From: Ficedula albicollis
Taxonomy: Eukaryota > Chordata > Aves > Passeriformes > Muscicapidae
DNA length: 64,000 bases
Assembly: GCF_000247815.1 (NCBI RefSeq)
Contig: NC_021677.1
Span: forward strand, 57,045,769 to 57,109,768
Direction: 5' to 3'
Every line of letters starts with the position of its first letter. The first letter of the stretch is position 1. A program made the position numbers and the translations under genes. The notes beneath the pieces are model-generated. The model had not been told where the DNA came from. It ran no database searches and was given only the letters and a program-made list of their open reading frames with translations. Shown one piece after another: positions 56,074-64,000 of this stretch.

Positions 56074-58949
56074 TCATGCTTTCGGCTTTGTCTTTTTTTG
56101 GCTCTCCCCTGCAGAGCAGCGGTGGGGAGTTGCAGGGCGAGCTGCACCGCACGGAGGATGCCACGCTTTGCTGTAGGGGTTTAATTTGGGTGATTAAATT
56201 CGCCAGTATTAATGACACGGGTGTTCCTCTATTTGAAGTAATACCATCCAAACTCAATCAGAAAAATATATGGAGCCATCAAAAGTTAATGCAGGAGTTG
56301 CACAAGTGCTAGGAAGTTACCAGCACTTCAGGTTCTCCCTTATGGGCTTTGTCCTTCTTGCACAGCCTCATTGCAGGGTGGAAAAGTTCAGGAACCCAGG
56401 CCCAGGATTTCGACAGGAGCAGCTGGCTTTCCTGTGAGCCAGGACAGTGTACAGGAGGAGAAATGCTGAGCACAAAAGCAATGAAACTGCAGATTTTAGA
56501 CCACTTTCCTGGCTTTGCCAAATTCATTTGAAATGTGCAACTGCTCCCCAGCAGGGCGTGTACACACCAAATGCACCTATCTGCAAATAAGGAGCAGCAT
56601 TTGAGAAATTGACTTTATTTCTTTAAGAAGCTGGGGAGGGGGAGAATAGAGACCCACTGGAAGTTTCCACTAGCAGGATCAGAGTTCACTCTACAGTTAG
56701 TGCAACATACTGAAAACCGACTTGAAGTTATTCTTTGTTTTATAAACTAAGTGAATGAATGCAAGGAATCTAGCTCTGAGCGCTTCCAGTTTTCTGCCTC
56801 TTGCGTTCTGGGGGTTTGTTCACATATTTGAAATGCTACTTTGTGCCTCAAGACTATAAATCTTTTCCCAAGCATGTAAGTCAGCACAAGTTTCCAATCC
56901 TTTCCATAGCCCCACACACAGCCTTAGGTGTGTCACACCAAAAAACACTTACTTTGTAGGGGGAAAAAAAAATACAACTTCCCCAGTGTTAACCTGCTGT
57001 TGTCCTCAGCCACTTTCACCATGGGGACTCCTCATCTCTGGTCTCTTTTCCCTGACTGCCCCACTGCTGGAACAAGCACAGCGCAGCAGTGGCCGAGGTG
57101 AGGAGAAGGACAGAAACAGCACAGGCGTGTGACAAACTGTCTGCTGTGTGCATTTAACTACATTAGCTTTGCAAGACACTTAAATAACAAAAAATTGTGT
57201 TTAATAACTGGGAAGCGACACTGAGGAATGCAAAGCAAGGGCTGAAAAGTAAAGGAAACTATGTGGCAAGGGCAATTACCAGTTGGTTAATAGAAAAAAA
57301 TAGTTCAACCTGCACTTACAATGAAAATGGGTGCTACCTATTCCTTATTGTCATCCCATCTTAGTGGGATTTTGGTTAGGAAGAGTTTATCTGACAAAGT
57401 ATTACAGTATTTTCACTTACAGACAATCTAGTGCCATTCATAAACATATTTACCTATTAGTTCCAAGGGGAAAAATAAAATTAAGTCACAGTATCTTCTC
57501 ATTCCCAGGGGCCCTCTCTATATTACAGCCTGGAAATCAAGAGGCAGTGTACCTGGAAACAGGCAGGAAAGTGCTGTGTACCTGAACACCAAGAGCCTGA
57601 TTGCTGCATTTGGATATCTCACCGAAGCCCTCAGCAGGTGCTGAACTTGCTGCAATTGCCTTCTCCAATCTCACTGCGATGGCACTGACATTTACCTGCA
57701 AACTGCTCGACAAACCTGAAGTGGTTTTAAGTCATTTGCAACAGCAGCTATCAAACAAGCTTTTTACAAGCCTCACATTCCCCCCTGTAATGACTGCAAC
57801 CCTCTTCTGCAGCTAGTGAAGAAGAACCCAGTCAGTGAGTGAGTGCCCTGGAAAGCTTTCTGAGAGAAATCCATGTAGTAAGCCAGAGTGTCACATTGCT
57901 GCTGGTTATTAAATACTGAACAACCTTATTCCTGCCTCCTTTGTTGACGCAAAAAACTTTTCATAGACTTTTTTTTTAATATACATCACCTACAAGCTTA
58001 AGGAATCAGAGTCCTAAAAGTTGTTTGCAGCAGGGAGTGCTGGCAGGGCAGCACCCAACACGGTTCCCAGGACACAAACGCTGCCGACATCCAAACAAGC
58101 AACAAACCAAACCACGGCAGCCGATTGCCTTCAGCTGCCCACTGCTCTGCAGTTTTTTCCCTTAAAGGACAAGCCAGTCCGAAATGAGCGTGCCATCAGG
58201 CTGCTGCAGGAGAGCTCATTAACTCGCAGCGCCTCGGACTCACAACGCTGCCTGCCAGGTTTTTTGTTTTCTTATACAAATGAAAAGCTCTGCAGACAGT
58301 TTGCAGCAAAGCCAGACAAGTTTAACTACTACAGATTTTGCCTATTCTATTAAGTTCAGCATACCAGCTCCTTACTCAGCACTCCCAGTTCTGGGGGTGT
58401 CCTTGCCAGCTCTACTTTTGATTGCCTGAAGAGGAGAAAAACACTCAGAAAAGTATTGAAACTCAGTGCATACACAAGCAACCCAAGAATAACTCGGCAC
58501 TTTACAGCTGCCCACAAACCAGTCTCTATTTTATCAAGCCCCACCACCTGTCAAGCAGGACTATTTCTGTTGTCCTCATTTCCCCACTGCTCTCTCCCAG
58601 CCAAACACACTATGTATTCCCGAGCTAGGACCTGCAGCCCGGACACAGGTGTCCTGCCCCAAAACTCTGGGGAATTTTTCCCTGCTGTAAAAATCCCAGG
58701 AGCCACACTCCCACTGCCCCTGCCATGAGGCTGACGGGATGCAACACCAGAACACCCCCTCCCCAGCACCCATCCCAAGTTGGGATCCCCTCGGGAAGCC
58801 CCTGTGCTCTCCCCCCCTGCCACTCTAGGGGATCAGCCATCCCTCCAGAGCCCAACACCCCCCCCATCACCATCCAGAGCCACTGACACCACCAGAAAGG
58901 TCTTCCTCACCCCCCCACACTGCCCCTTCACGGAGAGGAGAAAGAGGAT

Positions 58950-59340
58950 AGATTTATGCTTTTAATTCATTTTATTTATAACCAAAATTTCCAGAAGCCA
59001 AATTTGGCAAATTTTTCTTTCATTTTCTGTAAAGGTTTTCATGCATAACTTGAAACTTGTCAACTGCAACAGTCAAGTAGTAACTTTAGAAGAGACAGAG
59101 ACAAACATCCAGAATACAAACAGCTGCATCTGAATTAACAACATTTGTCTATTACTAACCTTATAAAGCAGGATGTGCCTTCCCTCTTATCAAAACCAAG
59201 CTGACAGATCTGCCTTTATACACACCCAACAGAATAAACTCTGTTATCGGCAAGGACGTTTTCTTTAAACGTTAGAAAAAAAAAACAAAACAAAGACAAT
59301 GGAGTGACTGTCCATAAACCAGTCTGTATTTCAGTTCTCT
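58950..59340 (-). other. HSPA2: HSPA2 3'UTR
   Basis: About 390 AT-rich bases between the HSPA2 stop codon and the predicted cleavage site. No open frame or repeat was seen. The extent depends on the chosen AATAAA. Confidence 0.6.
58971..58976 (-). terminator. HSPA2: HSPA2 poly(A) signal AATAAA
   Basis: TTTATT on the + strand reads AATAAA on the gene strand, about 365 bases after the HSPA2 stop codon. The sequence beyond it turns G-rich on the gene strand (a C-rich + strand at 58915-58860), as expected for a downstream element. It is the first good signal after the stop. The cleavage site would be near 58950. Confidence 0.7.
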
Positions 59341-61245
59341 TTAATCTACTTCTTCGATGGTGGGGCCGCCAGAGCCGCCCGCCCCAGCCCCTCCATCTCC
59401 CCGGTACAATTTTGTGACGATTGGATTGCAGAGTTTCTCCAGCTCTTTCTGCTTGTGCTCGTACTCTTCCTTCTCAGCCATCTGGTTGCGGTCGAGCCAA
59501 GAGACCACCTCCTTGCACTTGTCGAGCACTTTCTGCTTGTCCTGGTCACTGATCTTTCCCTTCAGTTTATCGTCCTCCACTGTCTGCTTCATGTTGTAAG
59601 TGTAGGACTCGAGGGAGTTCTTGGCTGCCACCCGATCCCGGTTAGCTTCATCCTCTGCTTTGTACTTCTCTGCTTCTTGCACCATACGGTCAATGTCGTC
59701 CTTGCTGAGGCGACCCTTGTCATTGGTGATGGTGATCTTGTTCTCCTTACCCGTGCTCTTATCCACGGCGCTGACATTCAGGATACCATTGGCATCGATG
59801 TCAAAAGTGACCTCGATCTGAGGGACTCCCCTGGGTGCTGGGGGGATGCCTGTTAGGTCAAACTTGCCCAGCAAGTTGTTATCCCTTGTCATAGCTCTCT
59901 CACCCTCGTACACCTGGACCAGGACGCTGCTCTGGTTGTCTGAGTAGGTGGTGAAGGTCTGAGTTTGTTTGGTGGGGATGGTGGTGTTGCGCTTGATGAG
60001 AGCGGTCATCACTCCTCCAGCTGTCTCGATGCCGAGGGACAGAGGGGTAACATCCAACAGCAGCAGATCCTGCACGTTCTCAGACTTGTCCCCCATGAGG
60101 ATAGCAGCTTGTACGGCAGCACCATAAGCCACAGCCTCATCAGGGTTGATGCTCTTGTTAAGCTCTTTGCCATTGAAGAAATCCTGTAGCAGCTTCTGGA
60201 TCTTGGGGATGCGGGTAGAGCCCCCCACCAGCACGATCTCCTGGATCTGGCCCTTGTCGAGCTTGGCATCACGCAGAGCTTTCTCCACCGGCTCCAGAGT
60301 GCCACGGAAGAGGTCAGCATTGAGCTCCTCAAAACGGGCACGGGTTATGGAAGTGTAGAAGTCAATGCCCTCAAAAAGAGAGTCAATCTCAATGCTGGCC
60401 TGCGTGGAGGAGCTGAGGGTGCGCTTCGCCCTCTCACAAGCTGTGCGCAGCCGCCTCACCGCTCGCTTGTTGCCACCGATATCACGCTTGTGCTTGCGCT
60501 TGAATTCTTCCACAAAGTGGTTCACCATACGGTTGTCAAAGTCCTCCCCACCCAAATGGGTGTCACCAGCCGTGGACTTTACCTCAAAAATCCCATCCTC
60601 GATGGTAAGGATGGACACATCGAAGGTGCCCCCTCCCAGGTCAAAGATGAGCACGTTCTTCTCTCCAGCCCGGGTTCCCTTCTTGTCCAGGCCGTATGCG
60701 ATAGCGGCAGCAGTGGGCTCGTTGATGATACGCATCACATTGAGGCCGGTGATGGTGCCGGCATCCTTGGTGGCCTGGCGCTGGGAGTCATTGAAGTATG
60801 CCGGCACCGTGATGACAGCGTTCTGCACCTTGCACCCTAGATAGGCCTCGGCAATCTCCTTCATCTTGGTGAGCACCATGGAGCTGATCTCCTCTGGGAA
60901 GAAGGTCTTCATCTCCCCCTTGTACTCCACCTGCACCTTGGGCTTGCCACCCTCATTTACCACACGGAAAGGCCAATGCTTCATGTCTGACTGCACCGTG
61001 GGGTCATCATACTTGCGGCCAATGAGGCGCTTGGCGTCAAAGATGGTGTTGGTGGGGTTCATTGCTACCTGGTTCTTGGCAGCATCCCCGATGAGCCGCT
61101 CCGTGTCGGTGAAGGCCACATAGCTGGGTGTGGTGCGGTTACCCTGGTCGTTGGCGATGATCTCTACCTTGCCGTGCTGGAAGACACCCACGCAGGAGTA
61201 TGTGGTGCCCAGGTCGATGCCGATGGCCGGCCCTTTAGCAGACAT
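59341..61245 (-). CDS. HSPA2: HSPA2, cytosolic/nuclear HSP70 chaperone
   Basis: A complete, intronless frame of 634 codons, ATG at 61245 and TAA at 59341. It is an ATP-driven chaperone that binds unfolded client segments with J-domain and nucleotide-exchange partners. All three HSP70 signatures are intact: IDLGTTYS (10-17), [14 protein letters not shown] (200-213) and [15 protein letters not shown] (337-351). The interdomain linker DVTPLSL is at 398-404. The substrate-binding domain follows, then a Gly-rich tail and the EEVD C-terminus (631-634) that docks TPR co-chaperones such as HOP and CHIP. A basic nuclear-localisation-like stretch spans 249-266. The length equals that of chicken HSP70, and the sequence is closer to HSPA2 than to HSPA1 or HSPA8 (for example [12 protein letters not shown]). 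Residue 138 is Cys in a position that varies among paralogues. The intronless structure with heat-shock elements indicates stress induction. Frames on the other strand or in shifted frames are shadows. Confidence 0.98.
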   Translation of the reverse strand: MSAKGPAIGIDLGTTYSCVGVFQHGKVEIIANDQGNRTTPSYVAFTDTERLIGDAAKNQVAMNPTNTIFDAKRLIGRKYDDPTVQSDMKHWPFRVVNEGGKPKVQVEYKGEMKTFFPEEISSMVLTKMKEIAEAYLGCKVQNAVITVPAYFNDSQRQATKDAGTITGLNVMRIINEPTAAAIAYGLDKKGTRAGEKNVLIFDLGGGTFDVSILTIEDGIFEVKSTAGDTHLGGEDFDNRMVNHFVEEFKRKHKRDIGGNKRAVRRLRTACERAKRTLSSSTQASIEIDSLFEGIDFYTSITRARFEELNADLFRGTLEPVEKALRDAKLDKGQIQEIVLVGGSTRIPKIQKLLQDFFNGKELNKSINPDEAVAYGAAVQAAILMGDKSENVQDLLLLDVTPLSLGIETAGGVMTALIKRNTTIPTKQTQTFTTYSDNQSSVLVQVYEGERAMTRDNNLLGKFDLTGIPPAPRGVPQIEVTFDIDANGILNVSAVDKSTGKENKITITNDKGRLSKDDIDRMVQEAEKYKAEDEANRDRVAAKNSLESYTYNMKQTVEDDKLKGKISDQDKQKVLDKCKEVVSWLDRNQMAEKEEYEHKQKELEKLCNPIVTKLYRGDGGAGAGGSGGPTIEEVD

Positions 61246-61318
61246 GGTGTCGGTTGTCTGTGGTGCTGTTGGCCCGCGTCCACCCCACCCGCTCCCGCTG
61301 CCGCCGCGGCGCGATATG
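61246..61318 (-). other. HSPA2: HSPA2 5'UTR (predicted)
   Basis: The stretch between the start codon and the start site expected about 25-30 bases downstream of the TATA box. It is CpG-rich and about 70 bases long. The start site is inferred from TATA spacing only. Confidence 0.55.
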
Positions 61319-61342
61319 CCCAGCTCGCGCCTCCGCCGCCCG

Positions 61343-61349
61343 TTTTATA
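61343..61349 (-). promoter_or_regulatory. HSPA2: HSPA2 TATA box
   Basis: TATAAAA on the gene strand in the context GGGTATAAAACGGGC. It lies 98 bases upstream of the ATG and 14 bases below the proximal heat-shock element, the usual arrangement for inducible HSP70 genes. Confidence 0.9.
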
Positions 61350-61363
61350 CCCGCCGCTGCCGC

Positions 61364-61381
61364 TTCTGGAACCTGCCAGAA
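61364..61381 (-). promoter_or_regulatory. HSPA2: proximal heat-shock element
   Basis: On the gene strand this is TTCTGGCAGGTTCCAGAA: four alternating 5-base HSF units (TTC, GCA, TTC, GAA with 2-base spacers), of which one unit has a single mismatch. It is positioned just upstream of the TATA box. HSF trimers bind such arrays during stress. Confidence 0.88.
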
Positions 61382-61390
61382 CCCTGACGG

Positions 61391-61668
61391 CCAATCCGGG
61401 CGCCCCTCGAGCATTCGTTCGGCCAATCGCCCCCGCGAGCCGCCGGAGCGTGCCCGCCCTCAACGCTCTGGCCAATCAGAAGCGCGAGCGCCTACCCGCC
61501 AGCCCGCCCCGCGGAGGCCGCGATTCTTCCGGGTTTTTCTCGTGCGCCATCAGGATCGGCCAATCCGCGCTCGTGCTGTCCGCTCGCCCCGCCCCCGTCG
61601 CGAGCCTCAGCTAGAAAGTTCCAGCTGACATGACGTTATGCCGGGGATTGACAGCAGCCCTGTCCAAT
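61391..61668 (-). promoter_or_regulatory. HSPA2: five CCAAT boxes of the HSPA2 promoter
   Basis: CCAAT occurs on the + strand at 61391, 61423, 61472, 61560 and 61664, all in the same orientation (ATTGG on the gene strand), mostly as GGCCAATC. Such inverted CCAAT boxes bind NF-Y and are typical of HSP70 promoters. A GC box (CCCCGCCCCC, about 61588) lies between them. A TGACGTTA CRE-like site at 61631 and an ETS-like CTTCCGG at 61526 also fall in this span. Confidence 0.8.
61612..61624 (-). promoter_or_regulatory. HSPA2: distal heat-shock element
   Basis: GAAAGTTC (61614-61621), or GGAACTTTC on the gene strand, gives two perfect inverted HSF units with the correct 2-base spacing. A weak third unit is possible. 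It is about 250 bases upstream of the proximal element. Confidence 0.6.
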
Positions 61669-61943
61669 GGCGGGCGGGGACGCACCGGTGGGGCGGGGCT
61701 ACGGGCCGCCCCCGCGCTCCGCCCGCTCGGACCCGCGGGGTGTGGGGGGTTGCGGGTTCGCGGCCGCTCACGCCGTATGCTGTTTGTAATTCCTGAGCGG
61801 TCGGCCCGGCACTGGGGAATTTGCCCTTATTTGGTCGCAGGGCGGCAGAAATTTCTTCCTCCCTCCTTCACACAGACACACACACCTCCCTTCAGCCTCC
61901 CCCCGACTGTCAGGGCGGAACGGCCGCCACTCCTCCCCCGCCG

Positions 61944-61948
<5 letters not shown>

Positions 61949-62033
<85 letters not shown>
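61949..62033. repeat. 85-base poly-C tract in HSPA2 upstream duplication
   Basis: Pure C on the + strand, preceded at 61922-61948 and followed at 62034-62060 by the same 27-base GC-rich sequence (GGCCGCCACTCC...GCGGCG). The direct repeats flanking the run look like a slippage or consensus product. The polyproline and polyglycine frames crossing it are artefacts. Confidence 0.96.
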
Positions 62034-62035
<2 letters not shown>

Positions 62036-62366
62036 CCGCCACTCCTCCCCCGCCGCGGCGACCCCCGAACTGTCATGGCGGAACGGCTCCCCTCACGCAC
62101 CTGCGCGCCCTCCCGCTGAGGGAAAGCCCCCGCGCTCCGCCCGCTCGGACCCGCGGGGTGTGGGGGGTTGCGGGTTCGCGGCCGCTCACGCCGTATGCTG
62201 TTTGTAATTCCTGAGCGGTCGGCCCGGCACTGGGGAATTTGCCCTTATTTGGTCGCAGGGCGGCAGAAATTTCTTCCTCCCTCCTTCACACAGACACACA
62301 CACCTCCCTTCAGCCTCCCCCCGACTGTCAGGGCGGAACGGCCGCCACTCCTCCCCCGCCGCGGCG

Positions 62367-62378
62367 CCCCCCCCCCCC
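62367..62378. repeat. 12-base C run, second copy of the duplicated block
   Basis: The counterpart of the 85-base run in copy 2, with the same 27-base flanks on both sides. Its modest length is probably nearer to the true sequence. Confidence 0.9.
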
Positions 62379-62471
62379 GGCCGCCACTCCTCCCCCGCCG
62401 CGGCGACCCCCGAACTGTCATGGCGGAACGGCTCCCCTCACGCACCTGCGCGCCCTCCCGCTGAGGGAAAG

Positions 62472-64000
62472 TACCTGAGAGAAAGTCCCGCCGCGCCCGT
62501 CTTAGCTTTATTTTTCCCGAACTCAGCCACCCCCGCCCCGTGTCTGTCCCGGACCCAAACTCTGGGAGTGGCACCGGGCTGTCCCCTCCTGTCCCCGCAC
62601 CAGAACTCAGGGAATGGCACCGCTGCAGCTTTGGGGGCCCTGTTGCTGCGTGTTGCTGCGTGGTGACCATTCTTGAACCGCCTCCAAATTCTTGTCTGTT
62701 GTGCTAATGTGAGATGTCGTCACGCCTACGTTTAGCAAAAGCTACGGAGCTATTAACTCGGAGCTAGGAAAGTGCTTTGATGAAAATATATTAAGCATGA
62801 AAATCCGCTGTGGTTTCTCCAAATTATGCCTCCTTACTCTGAGACAAACACTTCAAAATATTCCAGTTCTAGTAAGGAGGGTAAAACACCAGCCTGAGTT
62901 GTTTTTTTTTTTTTATACAGAGAGTCTTAATGAGTAGCTCCTTTTCAGCTCCTTTAAAAGTGTTGCTAAAAGTTTGCTGTTCACAGACTTTAGGGGTTAT
63001 GTGAGAGAAGGATTAATGTCACTGTATATTCAAATTCTCTTCCATTAGTTTTGTCCCCAGCCTTCACCAGTTTGCTATACTTGCCCTCATAGAAAACGTG
63101 TTACAGCTTTTCCCAGAGTGATTTGTATTACACACAATTATTATAGGCACTGTAACTCCTGTTCAAAAACATCCTTGTTTCTATTAGTGTGTTTTTCAAA
63201 GCCGTTTTTACAAGACATGACAGCTCCACCTCTTCTGTGCGTGATGTGTGTAGTTTTGTGATGGAAGAGCCTGGATTTCTGACCATACATATGGTACATG
63301 TTTAAATAACTATCATTCTTCCACAGATCCTGGTCTCTTTTTTCACACGGGTTCTGACCTTGGAGCAATCCAAAAGAAGTCACTGGAAAATAGGAACCAT
63401 CAGCTGTCCCTGCCTACAGGAGCTGCCCTGTATATCCTGTGTGCATATTTCTTTGATGGGAAGGGTGTCGGTTTCTCTTGTAGTTAGACCAGTGACTGAT
63501 TCATCACGGAACCATCTCTTCCTGTAATTCACTGCCACTTCATTCAGTTGATTGTATTATGTGGAACAGGGAGAAATGCCAGGGCAATACAAAGAGAGGT
63601 GGATAATAAATTCTGTTTCAGCTGAAAAGTTGATGTTGTTTATTATTTGTCTCCTTGTGAGGACTGTCCCTAAGGAACACTAATAATGCACAAGAACCCT
63701 GTTTTAATAGCTGCAGTACAAACTCAGACCCTGCTATTCCAGAGTAAAAAGACTCCTGCCTCCTGCCTTAAAAACATATATATAGAAGCAGTAGATGGAA
63801 AGAACAAGTGGAGTAGGAAATAACACAATATTGATTAACACAATAAACAGTCTTGGCAGCAAAATTAATCTGATGTCTCATTTCACTATAGCTGTAATCG
63901 AGTAAGGTTAATCCAGTTTAGAAGTGACATTTCATTTATTTGGCCCAAAGCTTTTAACTATGTTTTATCAGTCCAGGCACAAAATACATACAACAGCTCC
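62472..64000. other. region upstream of the HSPA2 promoter, no gene recognised
   Basis: The first 200 bases are still CpG-rich, and the rest is AT-rich with a T run near 62902. A short + strand ATG frame (from 62420, MAERLPSRTCAPSR) begins in the duplicated block in an ATGGCGG context and could mark a divergent transcript. It ends after 14 codons and has no further support. The frame at 63141-63383 (-) shows nothing recognisable. Confidence 0.5.

Larger units (their letters stand above)
31291..58949. other. intergenic, no gene recognised
   Basis: About 28 kb between the CR1-like remnant and the 3' end of HSPA2. Frames over 100 residues (for example 46854-47297 minus, 34185-34571 minus, 39740-40198 minus) have ordinary composition but no motif or family I can name. 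Several are crossed by tandem duplications or lie opposite other frames. I see no chain of exons with matching phases. Repeats and candidate sites are listed separately. Confidence 0.55.
61708..62471. repeat. tandem duplication upstream of HSPA2 (418 + 345 bp)
   Basis: Copy 1 (61708-62125) and copy 2 (62126-62470) read the same base for base except for the C run they contain: 85 bases in copy 1 and 12 in copy 2. The length difference (73) equals the C-run difference. Both run from GCCCCCGCGCTCCGCCCGCT to CTCCCGCTGAGGGAAA. Identity this complete points to a false assembly duplication around a hard homopolymer, or a very recent event. Confidence 0.95.

Noticed and set aside
59346..60840. Several frames of 60-160 residues on both strands within HSPA2
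   Set aside because: Shadows of the HSPA2 coding sequence in other frames.
61630..62478. Proline- and glycine-rich frames upstream of HSPA2
   Set aside because: Low-complexity translation of the duplicated GC-rich block and its C runs. Nearly the same peptide appears twice because the DNA is duplicated.

Overview
This window looks like part of a bird nuclear chromosome. The evidence is an intronless heat-shock gene whose product has the 634-residue length of avian HSP70, several CR1 retroposon tails of avian type with ATTCTATGATTCTATGATT-like 3' ends, small AT-rich non-coding stretches, and GC-rich promoters. The exact lineage cannot be read from the sequence. A songbird or other neoavian is plausible but not shown.

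Two genes can be supported, both on the minus strand. (1) BRF1, the TFIIB-related subunit of the RNA polymerase III factor TFIIIB, is present as its first two coding exons only: exon 1 at 16454-16640 (Zn-ribbon) and exon 2 at 2744-2824. They are joined by a 13.6 kb intron, and the rest of the gene lies beyond the left edge. (2) HSPA2 (avian inducible-type HSP70) is a complete single-exon gene at 59341-61245. It has a TATA box, two heat-shock elements, five CCAAT boxes and a poly(A) signal. BRF1 drives tRNA and 5S transcription and HSPA2 is a protein-folding chaperone. Nothing in the window ties them functionally beyond their neighbourhood.

Layout: 1-2743 is the 5' part of BRF1 intron 2. 2825-16453 is BRF1 intron 1, with CR1 fragments, short tandem duplications and a long C/T-rich degenerate repeat split by a CR1 insertion. 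16640-17850 is the BRF1 promoter region, which holds an 878-base pure C run and an 82-base C run. 17850-58950 is about 41 kb with CR1 remnants, a (TGGT)15 microsatellite, a 50-bp inverted repeat and many 26-77 bp tandem duplications, but no gene I can recognise. 58950-62480 is the HSPA2 locus, with an exact upstream duplication carrying C runs of 85 and 12 bases. 62480-64000 is non-coding sequence with nothing recognised.

The most striking signal is the set of long pure poly-C tracts (878, 82, 117 and 85 bases), all on the + strand. Three of the four sit at GC-rich promoters, and one lies in an otherwise identical duplicated block. They may be real avian G/C stretches or sequencing/assembly artefacts. 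The identical duplication favours artefact at HSPA2. I found no convincing new biological system.
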